DNA of 64,000 bases, taken from contig NZ_CP114065.1 of the NCBI RefSeq assembly GCF_027627575.1, positions 7,547,197-7,611,196 on the forward strand, written 5' to 3'. The notes under the pieces are model-generated. The model saw only the letters and a program-made list of their open reading frames with translations. It had not been told where the DNA came from and ran no database searches. How positions within the stretch are numbered: the first letter of the stretch is position 1; each line of letters starts with the position of its first letter. Below, piece after piece: positions 17,041 to 25,815 of this stretch. A program made the position numbers and the translations under genes. The DNA comes from Kribbella sp. CA-293567 (GTDB taxonomy: Bacteria > Actinomycetota > Actinomycetes > Propionibacteriales > Kribbellaceae).

Positions 17041-17453
17041 CACGATGGTCATCTGAATGATGCGGCTTGACACCTTGCGTTCATCTGGACGCTGAGCGTC
17101 AGGGATTACTGGATTCGCAGCGAATCCACTGGTAGTGTCCTGCTCGTATCTCCGGCCGGGTATTTCTTTGGTGGAAGAGACCCGGCCGGCTCGTCAATCT
17201 GTTGCGGTCAGAAGCGCACACTTTGTGGGGAATGCGCGCTGCTTCTACCTGCTCGCCGGTTTGATCACAGTCGCTCCAGCCGGCCTCGCCCCGAGTAGAC
17301 AGGCCTGCCATCAAACCACCCTTCGATCGGTCGCCCGCGGCTTGACCGCTTGAGCTGACCTCGCATCCTCAGAACCCTTCAGTCCAAGGCTGTTGCCCCG
17401 CCCGGCGGCGGCCGCGGATTCGCTGCGTGCTGCCCATTTTCGGTGAGGCGAAC
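17041..17453. promoter_or_regulatory. Upstream region of the polyketide locus
   Basis: 413 bp without a credible gene. It holds a palindrome TGGATTCGC-A-GCGAATCCA at 17110-17128, a likely dimer operator, and a second inverted repeat CCGGCCGGGT...ACCCGGCCGG at 17152-17189 with an 18-nt loop. TTGACA occurs at 17067-17072, but no acceptable -10 box follows at 16-18 nt. The G+C content is lower than in the flanking genes. This is where the promoter and control sites of the polyketide operon should be. Confidence 0.5.
17110..17128. promoter_or_regulatory. 19-bp palindrome, candidate operator
   Basis: Perfect 9-bp arms around one central base, about 325 bp before the first polyketide gene. The symmetry fits a TetR-, LacI- or LuxR-type dimer site; no cognate regulator is adjacent. 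Confidence 0.5.
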
Positions 17454-18557
17454 ATGCGTACCCTTCTGCTTTTCGACGGGCTCGGTGGCAACCAGGCCGG
17501 CCTGCTCGCCAGCCTCCGGGAGTTGTCCGGCCGGCCGGAGAACCAGGCGTATTTCCAGACCGTATTCACTGCCCTGAACGAGACCCTGGAATACGCCGGC
17601 GCCGAGCTGGAAACAGCGTACCTACCGGCCGGACTGCCATTGAAACAATGGCTTGAACCAATGGCGGAGATATCCGCTGCCAACTGGTCCGAATCGGTTG
17701 TGGCGGGAATTCTCGTGCACGTCCAGCAGCTCTGCCGGCTGCAGCCGACCGAGTGCGGCGCCGACCCGAGCGTGGTGGCTTCGTTCGGGCACAGCATCGG
17801 GCTGCAGGCGGCCCTGGTCGCCGGGCTGCGGATCCGGCGACTCGACCAGTTCCTCGTCACTGCCTCCAGTTCGCTGAAACTGGTCCTGCTCAGCCTGCTC
17901 CGGGCCCGGCACCTCACCGCGGGCGACCAGCCCGACCCGGCCGTCGTCGAGCGCTACCTGACCACCGCGGACAAAGCCCGTACGCCGAGCCCGATGGCAT
18001 CCGTCACGGGACTGCCACGAGCCGAGCTGCAGCAGCTCGTCACCCGCTACAACGACGAAGCGGCCCGCCGGCCGATCACGGTCAGCCTGGCGAACACCCC
18101 CACCGCGCAGGTCCTGAGCGGCACACCCGCCGACCTGCTCGACCTCCACTTCTCCTCGCTGAGCGGCGCCGCGGCGCAGTGGGCGTTCCTGCCGAACACG
18201 ATTCCCTTCCACAGCGACCGGCTCGGCCCGGCCGTCCAGCAGGTCCGTGACCGGGATCTGGACTTCATCGGCCCGTTGCCGGCACCTCACGACCTGGCCG
18301 TTCCGGTCTACGCGACCGACGGGCCCCGCAACCTGCAGCACTCCGCCGACCTGGCCGACGAGTACCTGGAGCAGGTGTTCGTCCGGCCGATCGACTGGCC
18401 GCCGGCCGCCGTGCACGCGGTCGGCGACGCCAAGGCCGAACTGGTCGTCGACTGCGGGCCGGGCGCCGCCGCTCGCCGCTTCACCCGCGAGTGCCTGCGG
18501 GACGACCGCTCTGTCCGCTTCGAGTCCATCCAGCAGTTCTCGCGTCGAGTCCGATAG
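17454..18557 (+). CDS. FAS-I/SAT-like acyltransferase, probable starter loader
   Basis: A 367-residue stand-alone acyltransferase. The nucleophile elbow is GHSIGLQAAL with Ser114; the partner His253 lies in IPFHSDRL. Between them, ASVTGLPRAELQQLVTRYN and PITVSLANTPTAQVLSGTP follow the order seen in the acetyltransferase of fungal/mycobacterial type I FAS and in SAT starter domains, rather than in bacterial FabD. The residue after GHSIG is Leu, not the Glu usual in malonyl-specific enzymes. I infer that it loads a non-malonyl starter acyl group onto the PKS ACP or KS. The ATG at 17454 has GGTGAGG upstream. First gene of the polyketide operon, 10 bp before the FabD-like gene. Confidence 0.72.
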   Translation: MRTLLLFDGLGGNQAGLLASLRELSGRPENQAYFQTVFTALNETLEYAGAELETAYLPAGLPLKQWLEPMAEISAANWSESVVAGILVHVQQLCRLQPTECGADPSVVASFGHSIGLQAALVAGLRIRRLDQFLVTASSSLKLVLLSLLRARHLTAGDQPDPAVVERYLTTADKARTPSPMASVTGLPRAELQQLVTRYNDEAARRPITVSLANTPTAQVLSGTPADLLDLHFSSLSGAAAQWAFLPNTIPFHSDRLGPAVQQVRDRDLDFIGPLPAPHDLAVPVYATDGPRNLQHSADLADEYLEQVFVRPIDWPPAAVHAVGDAKAELVVDCGPGAAARRFTRECLRDDRSVRFESIQQFSRRVR

Positions 18558-18567
18558 GAGCACCGCC

Positions 18568-19404
18568 ATGCGTTGTCTGCTTTTCCCCGGCCAGGGTGTC
18601 CAGAAGAAGGGCATGGGCGCTGAACTGTTCGGCGCCTTCCCGGCCGAGACCGCCCTCGCCGACGAGATCCTCGGCTACTCGATCGAGGAACTCTGTCTGC
18701 GAGACCCCGACCGCCGGCTGCGGGACACCCGTTACGTGCAACCGGCTGTGTTCTTCGTCAACGCGCTGCTCGGCCGGCAGCGGATCGCCGAGCAGCCGGG
18801 CGGCTACCAGTACTTCGCCGGCCACAGTCTCGGCGAGTACAACGCGCTGGTCGCCGCCGAGGTGCTCGACCTGGCCGCCGGGCTGCGGCTGGTGAAGCGG
18901 CGGGCCGAGGTCATGTCGGCGATCACCGTCGGCGGGATGTCCGCGGTTCAGGGGCTTCCGGTGGCGTTCGTCCGGCGGGCGCTGACCGAGACCGGACTGA
19001 GCAAGGTCTTCGTGGCCAACCTGAACGCCGACGTGCAGACCACGATCGCCGGTGACCGCGCCGAGATCGCTGTTGCGGGCAAGGCGATCTCGGCACTCGC
19101 GGGCGCCCGGGTGATCCCGATCAACGTCAGTGGGCCGTTCCACACGCCGTTGATGGAGCCGGCCGAGCTGGAGTTCCGCGAAGTGCTGGCCGCGGTGGAG
19201 TTCGGTCCGGCCAAGACCCCCGTGGTGTCCGGAGTGACCGGCGAGCTGTTCGACCCGGCGGAGGGCGCCGAACTGCTGGCCCGCCAACTGTCCGCGCCGG
19301 TCGAGTGGGTCAGGACAGTCACCACGCTGCGCGCCCAGGGCGTGACGGAGTTCGACGAGGTCAACGGCCAGACGTTGAGCTCGCTGCTGACCAGGATCAA
19401 CTGA
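18568..19404 (+). CDS. FabD-like trans-acting malonyl acyltransferase
   Basis: A 278-residue ACP S-malonyltransferase of the type used in trans-AT polyketide pathways. It has the opening LLFPGQGVQKKGMG, the active-site GHSLGEYNAL (Ser87), the catalytic His192 in PFHTPLM, and the Gln/Asn-bearing NLNADVQTTIAGD. These point to malonyl-CoA as donor. The ribosome-binding site TAGGAG overlaps the stop codon of the previous gene. The synthase that follows has no AT domain, so this protein should feed it in trans; a role in primary fatty acid synthesis is less likely given the location. Confidence 0.85.
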   Translation: MRCLLFPGQGVQKKGMGAELFGAFPAETALADEILGYSIEELCLRDPDRRLRDTRYVQPAVFFVNALLGRQRIAEQPGGYQYFAGHSLGEYNALVAAEVLDLAAGLRLVKRRAEVMSAITVGGMSAVQGLPVAFVRRALTETGLSKVFVANLNADVQTTIAGDRAEIAVAGKAISALAGARVIPINVSGPFHTPLMEPAELEFREVLAAVEFGPAKTPVVSGVTGELFDPAEGAELLARQLSAPVEWVRTVTTLRAQGVTEFDEVNGQTLSSLLTRIN

Positions 19405-19418
19405 GGAGACCGACCACC

Positions 19419-22400
19419 ATGACGAAGACCCAGAACACCGACATCGCGATCGTCGGACTGTCGGTGGACGTACCGGGGGCGCAGGATCTCGACGCCTTCT
19501 GGCAGATCATCAGCTCCGGCACCAGCCTGACCCGGCCGTTCCCCACCGGCCGGGGCGACAAGCTGCGCGAGTACGTCCGCTACCTGCGCGCGACCAGCGT
19601 CGACCCGGTCGAGGACACCGAGATCGAGTACCACAACGGCAGTTTCCTGGACACCGTCGACACCTTCGACTACTCGGTGTTCGGAATGAACCCGCGGCAG
19701 GCCACGCTGACCGATCCGCACCACCGGATGGTGCTCCGGACGATGTTCCTGGCCTTCGAGGACGCCGGCTACTCGATCGACCGGCTGCGCGGGACGAGTA
19801 CCGGGGTCTTCGTCGGCTTCGCGGTCAACCCGGGGTCGACGTACCTGGACTACATCTGCCGGATCGACCCGTCGGTCGGCCAGCAGGCGATCACCGGCAA
19901 CATCCCGACCATGCTGGCCAACCGGCTGTCGCACTTCCTCGATCTGCGCGGCCCCAGCCTGGTCGTCGACACCGCCTGCTCCGCGACGCTGGTCGCCGTC
20001 CATCAGGCCAAGAACGCCCTGCTGGCCGGTGACTGCGAGATGGCCGTGGTCGGTGGCGCCCGGATCGTCTTCGCGCCGATCAAGCACCCGCACTCCAACA
20101 TCGGCATCGAGTCCTCCGACGGGGTCACCCGGACCTTCGACGAGGCCGCCGACGGGACCGGCTTCGGTGAGGGCTCCGGCGCCGTCGTGCTGAAGCGGCT
20201 CGAGCAGGCCGTCGCCGACGGGGACCAGATCTACGCCGTGATCAAGGGCAGCGCGGTCAACCACGACGGCAACACCGAGGGGATCACCAACCCCGACTCG
20301 GACTCGCAGGCCGACCTGCTGATCCGGGCCTGGCGCAACGCCGACGTCGACCCACGCACCATCGGCTACCTGGAAGCCCACGGTACGGCGACCCGGGTCG
20401 GCGACCCGATCGAGCACGAGGGGATGAAGCGCGCCTTCGCCAAGCACACGGCCGACCGCAACTTCTGTGCCGTCGGGACGGTCAAGGCCAACGTCGGCCA
20501 CCTGTTCGAGGGGTCCGGCGTGATCGGCCTGATCAAGGCCGTCGCCGTCCTGCGCAACCAGCAGATCCCGCCGCAGGCCAACTTCCACCACCCGAACCCG
20601 AAGCTCGACTTCGCCGCCGGGCCGCTCTACGTCTCGACCGCCCTCGAGCCGTGGGAGTCCCCGGACGGACCGCGCCGGGCCGGCGTCAGCGCCTTCGGCC
20701 TCGGCGGCACCAACGCGCACGCGGTGGTGGAGGAGTACCTGCAAGCCGACGAGCGCCCTGCGTCAGAAGCCGGAGAGTTCCTCTTCACCCTCAGCGGCGC
20801 GACGGTCTACTCGCTGACCCGCCTGGTCGAGCGCTATTCGAAGTTCATCGACGACGGCGGCCTGGACGGCGTGGACCTGGCCGATGTCTGCTACACCAGC
20901 CAGGTCTCACGCAGTTCGCACCGGTTGCGGATCGCGATGGTGATCAAGGACCTGGCCGACCTGCGCAGGCAGCTGCCCGCGCCCGACCCGATCGACCCGG
21001 CGAGCCCGTACGCCGAAGCCGCGCAGGCCTACCTGGGCGGCCGGTCCGTCGACTGGAAGGCGCTCAACGGCGACCGGCGGCCGCGCATCGTCCGGCTGCC
21101 CAGCTACGTCTTCGACGAATCCGTCGCCTGGGTGCAGTTCCCGGACAACTGGCGGTCGAACATGTCACTGACCAGCACCGAGGTCCGGCACCCGGTCACC
21201 CACGACATCGAGTTCCAGCCCGCGCCGGCGTTGCCGATCGCGGCCGTCCCGACCGGCACCAAGGTCGTCGTACTGATCGACCCGGACACCGGGGCCGAAG
21301 AGCTGCTGGCCGCCGCGCAGCTCGGCGAGGCCAAGGTGATCCGGCTCTGCGAGCCGGTCCGGCCGGGCGGCGAACTCCTTGCCGCGGACAACGTGAAGGC
21401 CTTCGAGCAACTCGCTCAGCTGGTCGCCGACGAGCAGGTCACCCACCTCGTCCACGCGCTCGCCTTCGAGTCCAAGGCCGCCACCGGGATCGACGAGATC
21501 GAGCGGCGGAACACCAAGAACCTCGGCAGCCTCTTCCTGCTCTCCAAGGCGCTGATGGCCGCGGGCGTCAAGGTCGACCTGACCGTGCTCACCCACTACG
21601 CCGTCGCCGCGGCGGACGGCGACGCCGAGGTGGTGACCGAGAACTCGGCGCTGGTCGGGTTCGGCAAGGTGATCGGCCGCGAGTACCCGTACATCAAGGT
21701 GAAGCACCTCGACATCGACCTGGCGGTACCGCCCGCCGCGTTGCGCGCCGAGGTCTTCGCGCCGGAGTACGGGGTGTTCCTGCTGCGCGGCGAGCAGCGG
21801 TTGCACGAGGTGTTCGTCGAGGTACCGGAACTGGTTGCCGATGGCCCCCAGGACTATCTGAAGCCGGGCGGCACCTATCTGATCACGGGCGGCACCGGCG
21901 CGCTCGGACTGGCGGTGGCGAAGTCGTTCGCGACCGCGCAGCCGGAGGCACGGCTGGTCCTGCTGAGCCGCTCCGGCCTTCCTCACCAGGAGGACTGGGC
22001 CGAGTTGCTCGCGTCGGGTGATGCTCTGGCTGAACGCATCCGCGCAGTACAGGAGCTGGAGGAGCTCGGCGCGACGGTCGTGGTGCGGTCGGCGGACGCC
22101 GGTGATCCGAAGTCCCTGGCCGATGCGGTCGGGTGGATCCAGGGTGAGTACGGCCGGATCGACGGGATCGTGCACGCGGCTGGGTTGCCCGGTGGCAGCA
22201 CGGTGATGTTCCGGCAGCCGGAGGACTTCGACGCCGTCGTACGGGTCAAACTGCAGGCGGCGTTCATGCTCGATCTGCTGACCAAGGACGATCGGCCCGA
22301 CTTCGTCGTGCACTTCTCCTCGGTGGCCTCGGTCTTCCCGGCTCCCGGTCAGGCCGACTATGCCGCAGGCAACTACTACCTCGACAACCTGGCCCGCTCC

Positions 22401-23012
22401 CAGGCCGGCGGCTCCTGCCGGGTGATCGCGCTCGACTGGGTCGCCTGGAAGGAGATCGGGATGGCGGTCGACCACGGCACCAACGGCGACACGATGTTCA
22501 AGGCGTTGCCGACCGCGGTGGGGCTGGACCTGCTGGATGCCGGGTTGCGGTCCGGCCGGTCCCGGTTGTTCGCCGGAGAGCTGCACTACCGCGGCGAGCT
22601 GATCCACCTGCTCAAGTCGTACGACGTCCGGTTGTCCGCCGACATCGAGGCCAAGGTCGAGCTGGAACTGCTCGCGCTGGACGAACGGCTACGGCAGGCG
22701 GCGGACAAGATCAAGGCCAACGTCGCCTCGGTGGAGGTCGAGGTGGAGGGCCGTCCCGACGGCGACTACACCGACGTCGAGCGGACCGTCGCGCAGTGTC
22801 TGGCCTTCGCCTTCGGCTACCCGTCCCTCGACGTCGAAGCGGACTTCTTCGATCTCGGCGGCGACTCGATCATGGCCGCGTCGGTGGCGAGCAACCTCGC
22901 GGTGGTGCACGGCGTGCAGTACGAGATCGCCGATCTGCTGGCGGACCGGACGATCGCCGAGATCGCGTACCACCTGGAGTCGCTGATCGAGTTCGAGGCG
23001 GATGTGGCCTGA
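19419..23012 (+). CDS. AT-less single-module type I polyketide synthase, KS-KR-ACP
   Basis: A 1197-residue megasynthase. The ketosynthase (about 6-435) has the full triad: Cys187 in VVDTACSAT, His321 in EAHGTATRVGDP and His361 in KANVGHLFEGSG. After a linker of about 170 residues comes a ketoreductase (about 610-1040), with an N-terminal structural half, the NADPH loop TGGTGALG at 823-830, and the catalytic Ser968 and Tyr981 in HFSSVAS and ADYAAGN. A carrier domain follows (about 1110-1190) with the phosphopantetheine site Ser1150 in LGGDSIMAAS. There is no AT, DH, ER or TE. One round would give a 3-hydroxyacyl-ACP; iterative use cannot be excluded. GAGGAG precedes the ATG at 19419. Confidence 0.93.
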   Translation: MTKTQNTDIAIVGLSVDVPGAQDLDAFWQIISSGTSLTRPFPTGRGDKLREYVRYLRATSVDPVEDTEIEYHNGSFLDTVDTFDYSVFGMNPRQATLTDPHHRMVLRTMFLAFEDAGYSIDRLRGTSTGVFVGFAVNPGSTYLDYICRIDPSVGQQAITGNIPTMLANRLSHFLDLRGPSLVVDTACSATLVAVHQAKNALLAGDCEMAVVGGARIVFAPIKHPHSNIGIESSDGVTRTFDEAADGTGFGEGSGAVVLKRLEQAVADGDQIYAVIKGSAVNHDGNTEGITNPDSDSQADLLIRAWRNADVDPRTIGYLEAHGTATRVGDPIEHEGMKRAFAKHTADRNFCAVGTVKANVGHLFEGSGVIGLIKAVAVLRNQQIPPQANFHHPNPKLDFAAGPLYVSTALEPWESPDGPRRAGVSAFGLGGTNAHAVVEEYLQADERPASEAGEFLFTLSGATVYSLTRLVERYSKFIDDGGLDGVDLADVCYTSQVSRSSHRLRIAMVIKDLADLRRQLPAPDPIDPASPYAEAAQAYLGGRSVDWKALNGDRRPRIVRLPSYVFDESVAWVQFPDNWRSNMSLTSTEVRHPVTHDIEFQPAPALPIAAVPTGTKVVVLIDPDTGAEELLAAAQLGEAKVIRLCEPVRPGGELLAADNVKAFEQLAQLVADEQVTHLVHALAFESKAATGIDEIERRNTKNLGSLFLLSKALMAAGVKVDLTVLTHYAVAAADGDAEVVTENSALVGFGKVIGREYPYIKVKHLDIDLAVPPAALRAEVFAPEYGVFLLRGEQRLHEVFVEVPELVADGPQDYLKPGGTYLITGGTGALGLAVAKSFATAQPEARLVLLSRSGLPHQEDWAELLASGDALAERIRAVQELEELGATVVVRSADAGDPKSLADAVGWIQGEYGRIDGIVHAAGLPGGSTVMFRQPEDFDAVVRVKLQAAFMLDLLTKDDRPDFVVHFSSVASVFPAPGQADYAAGNYYLDNLARSQAGGSCRVIALDWVAWKEIGMAVDHGTNGDTMFKALPTAVGLDLLDAGLRSGRSRLFAGELHYRGELIHLLKSYDVRLSADIEAKVELELLALDERLRQAADKIKANVASVEVEVEGRPDGDYTDVERTVAQCLAFAFGYPSLDVEADFFDLGGDSIMAASVASNLAVVHGVQYEIADLLADRTIAEIAYHLESLIEFEADVA

Positions 23013-24373
23013 TGGCCGACCTGACGACCGGCCCGCCGCTGCGGCGGATCGTGGGCTTCGCGCTGCCGTTGACCGCAGCCAACCTGGTCGGCCAGAGCTA
23101 TGTCCTGATCGACAGCATCGTGGTGGGCCGGTACGTCGGGATCGAGGGGCTCGCCGCGGTCGGCGCGGCCGGCCCGCTGTTCTACCTGCTGAACGCGATG
23201 TTCATCGGTCTGAGCACGGCCTTCACCATCCGGCTGGCGCATCTGCGGGGTGCCCAGCAGGACGGTGAGCGGCGCGGCGTGGTGCTCTCACTGGCGCTGG
23301 TGACCGTGATCTGGTCGGTCGGCTGCATCATCCTGGCCACCGTGCTGGCCCGGCCGGTGCTGGGGTTGATGGGCATCCACGGCGACCTCGCCGACGACTG
23401 CTTCGTCTTCATCAGCACGCTGTCGATCGGCTTCCCGGCGATCTTCGGCGGCGCCGCGGTCAGCGCCTACTTCCGCGGCCTGGGCGACTCCCGCTCGGCG
23501 ATGTGGGTGGCGGCCTTCGGCAGCGTGCTCAACATCGTGCTGGTCTGGTGGTTCGTCTCACCGCTGCGGATGGGCATCAGAGGAGCCGCGCTGGCGACGG
23601 TGCTGGCCAGTACGGCGGCACTGCTGGCAGGACTCGCGTACGCCGCCAGGAGGTACCCGTTGGCTGCCGGCGACGGGCGTCCCGCCGTACGGCGGGAGCT
23701 GGTCGACGCCGTCCGGCTCGGTTTCCCGCTGGCCAGTCAGCACATCATCCTTGCCCTCGGCATCATGATCCTGGTCTGGATCATCCAGGGCTACGGCGAG
23801 GTCGTGCTGGCCGCGTTCACCGTGGTGGCGCGGATCGAGCTGTTCACCGCGATGGTGTTCCTGGACTTCTCCGGTGGCGTCACCGCGTTCGTCGCGCAGA
23901 ACCTCGGCGGCGAGCACCGGGCCCGGGCCCGGCGTGGCCTGCTGCAGACGATCTACCTCACCATCGGCGTCTCGCTGGCCGTCTCCGCGGTCGTCCTGCT
24001 GGCCCGCGGACCGATCGCGGGCCTGTTCACCGACGACGCCGAGGCACGGGCACTGACCGAGCGGTACCTGTTGATCATCTACCCGTTCCTGGCCCTCTAC
24101 ACCGTGATGGTCGTTGCCCACGGCTACCTCAACGGTTCCCGCCGGACCACGGCGCCACTGATCTGCACGGTGATCGCGTTCGTCTGTGTCCAACTGCCGT
24201 TCGCCTACTTCCTGAACGGGCCGTTCGGGATCGACGCGGTGATGTGGGCGGTGGTCGCGAGCTGGACCGCCGGCCTGGCCTACACGGCCTTCTGTCTGCG
24301 CGGGGTGCTGTTCGACCGGACCGCCCCGGTACTGCCCGTGCCCGCCGACCCACTGGAGACGAGCAAATCGTGA
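23012..24373 (+). CDS. MATE-family efflux protein
   Basis: A 453-residue integral membrane protein with about twelve helices in two similar halves. Each half begins with the family pattern (LRRIVGFALPLTAANLVGQS and VRLGFPLASQHIILALGIM), and the helix 1-2 loop has the conserved VGRYVGIEGLAAVG. MATE proteins export cationic or amphipathic small molecules using sodium or protons. Its ATG overlaps the PKS stop by one base (TGATG), so it is translated from the same transcript. It is the likely exporter and self-protection gene of the polyketide product. Confidence 0.92.
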   Translation: MADLTTGPPLRRIVGFALPLTAANLVGQSYVLIDSIVVGRYVGIEGLAAVGAAGPLFYLLNAMFIGLSTAFTIRLAHLRGAQQDGERRGVVLSLALVTVIWSVGCIILATVLARPVLGLMGIHGDLADDCFVFISTLSIGFPAIFGGAAVSAYFRGLGDSRSAMWVAAFGSVLNIVLVWWFVSPLRMGIRGAALATVLASTAALLAGLAYAARRYPLAAGDGRPAVRRELVDAVRLGFPLASQHIILALGIMILVWIIQGYGEVVLAAFTVVARIELFTAMVFLDFSGGVTAFVAQNLGGEHRARARRGLLQTIYLTIGVSLAVSAVVLLARGPIAGLFTDDAEARALTERYLLIIYPFLALYTVMVVAHGYLNGSRRTTAPLICTVIAFVCVQLPFAYFLNGPFGIDAVMWAVVASWTAGLAYTAFCLRGVLFDRTAPVLPVPADPLETSKS

Positions 24374-25815
24374 TCACCGAGAGCACCGCCCAGGTCGAGT
24401 TCTTCGGCGGCCGGGCCCGCGTCGCCCCGCTCGCCTGGGGGCAGCAGGGCAGCTGGGACGTCATGCGGGACTGGCTGCTGCAGGACAAGCCGTTCTTCGT
24501 GGTCACCCGATGGCAGTCGATCCCGCTGCTGCTCGGTCTGCCGGACGTGCTCGCGGTCCTCGGCGAGCTGATGATCCGGCACGAAGGGCTGCGCACGCTC
24601 TACCACGCGACCGAGCGCGGTGACGCTCAGCAGGAGGTGCTGGCCGGCGGCTCGGTGACCATCACGGTCTTCGACCGCCCGGCCGAGGACCCGGTCGAGT
24701 TCTCCGACATCGTGGCGGACTGCCTGGTCCGGGCGGAGGCGGACCACTTCGACCACGAAACCCAGGTGCCGGTCCGGTTCTACGTCGCCATGCACCAGGG
24801 CATTCCGGTGCTCGCGGTGTTCGGGATCTCGCATCTGTCCGCCGACTACAGCAGCGCGGATGTGGTCTCGGCGGACCTGGCCGCTCTGCTGCAGGCCCGC
24901 GCCGACGGGACCGGCGTACCGGCGGTCAAGGCTGCTTTGCAACCGGCGGACCTGGCGGCGTACGAGAACTCTCCCGAAGGGCAACTGCTCAACGTCGAGG
25001 CTCTCAGCCACCTGCGCGAGCAGCTTCGGCTGATCCCGGCTACTCCACTGCCTGCTCGCCACGAGCCGGCGTCGCCGCGGTACTTCCGCGGGGAGCTGGA
25101 ATCCGAGGCGATCCCGGTCGCCGTCCGCGCCGCCGCCCGCAAGCGCCGGACGACGACCTCTGTCGTGCTGCTCTCCATCACCACCGCGCTCGTCCGCTGC
25201 TTCGCCCCCGGACCGGCGGTCGGCGTCGACCTGATGCAAGGCAACCGCGGCTCGGCCGAGTCGATGCACAGCGTCAGCAGCCTGAACCAGGCCGTCCGGA
25301 CCGCCCTCCACCTGACCGGCGAATCCTTCGAAGACATCCTCCGGCAGTCCGAAGCGGTGACCAGCGCCGCCCGGCGCCACAGCCGGTACGACGTCCGCGC
25401 CGCTCGCGAGGTCTTCCGGGTGGAGGCGGACCGCCGGGGCGTCGAGCCCGAACCAGGCTGTCAGTTCAACGACATGTGGTCGACGCTGCCCCGGCCGTCG
25501 GGGCGGCCGGACTCGTCGGCGGCCGAGCTGGACCGGTTGCTCACGGCCTCGACCTTCGACTGGCCGCAGAAGTCGGAGATCGAGGGCATGGCGTTGTTCC
25601 TCGACACCAGAGGGACAGCCGAACGGATCAAGCTGTCCCTCCTGGCCGACACCGCGCTGCTCTCGCCGGGCGAGATCCAGGGTTTCCTGTTCGCCTTCGA
25701 ACAGGTCGCGGTACTGCTGGCTTCGTCGGTCCCGTCGCTGGACCGGATCTCGGCGCTCTTCGCCGGTTGCAGCGCGGAGGTCAGCTCGACCGCTGGGCGG
25801 AGTACAGGTCGGTGA
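24370..25815 (+). CDS. Stand-alone NRPS condensation-domain enzyme
   Basis: A 481-residue protein consisting of one condensation-like domain of the CoA-dependent acyltransferase superfamily. The N-terminal PLAWGQQGSWDVM and RHEGLRTLYHA match core motifs C1 and C2. The active-site motif is altered: SHLSADY (154-160) keeps the second His (155) and the Asp (159) of HHxxxDG but has Ser for the first His and Tyr for Gly. No adenylation or carrier domain is attached. It starts at a GTG overlapping the MATE stop (GTGA). I infer it releases the ACP-bound acyl chain by ester or amide formation with a free partner. Its 3' end overlaps the convergent beta-helix gene by 35 bp. Confidence 0.85.
   Translation: MITESTAQVEFFGGRARVAPLAWGQQGSWDVMRDWLLQDKPFFVVTRWQSIPLLLGLPDVLAVLGELMIRHEGLRTLYHATERGDAQQEVLAGGSVTITVFDRPAEDPVEFSDIVADCLVRAEADHFDHETQVPVRFYVAMHQGIPVLAVFGISHLSADYSSADVVSADLAALLQARADGTGVPAVKAALQPADLAAYENSPEGQLLNVEALSHLREQLRLIPATPLPARHEPASPRYFRGELESEAIPVAVRAAARKRRTTTSVVLLSITTALVRCFAPGPAVGVDLMQGNRGSAESMHSVSSLNQAVRTALHLTGESFEDILRQSEAVTSAARRHSRYDVRAAREVFRVEADRRGVEPEPGCQFNDMWSTLPRPSGRPDSSAAELDRLLTASTFDWPQKSEIEGMALFLDTRGTAERIKLSLLADTALLSPGEIQGFLFAFEQVAVLLASSVPSLDRISALFAGCSAEVSSTAGRSTGR

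Noticed and set aside
17067..17072. TTGACA as a -35 box for the polyketide operon
   Set aside because: No TANNNT-like hexamer lies 16-18 nt downstream, so I do not call a promoter.
18948..20744. 598-codon minus-strand frame under the acyltransferase and PKS
   Set aside because: No motif, and the plus strand is certain by KS and AT active sites.
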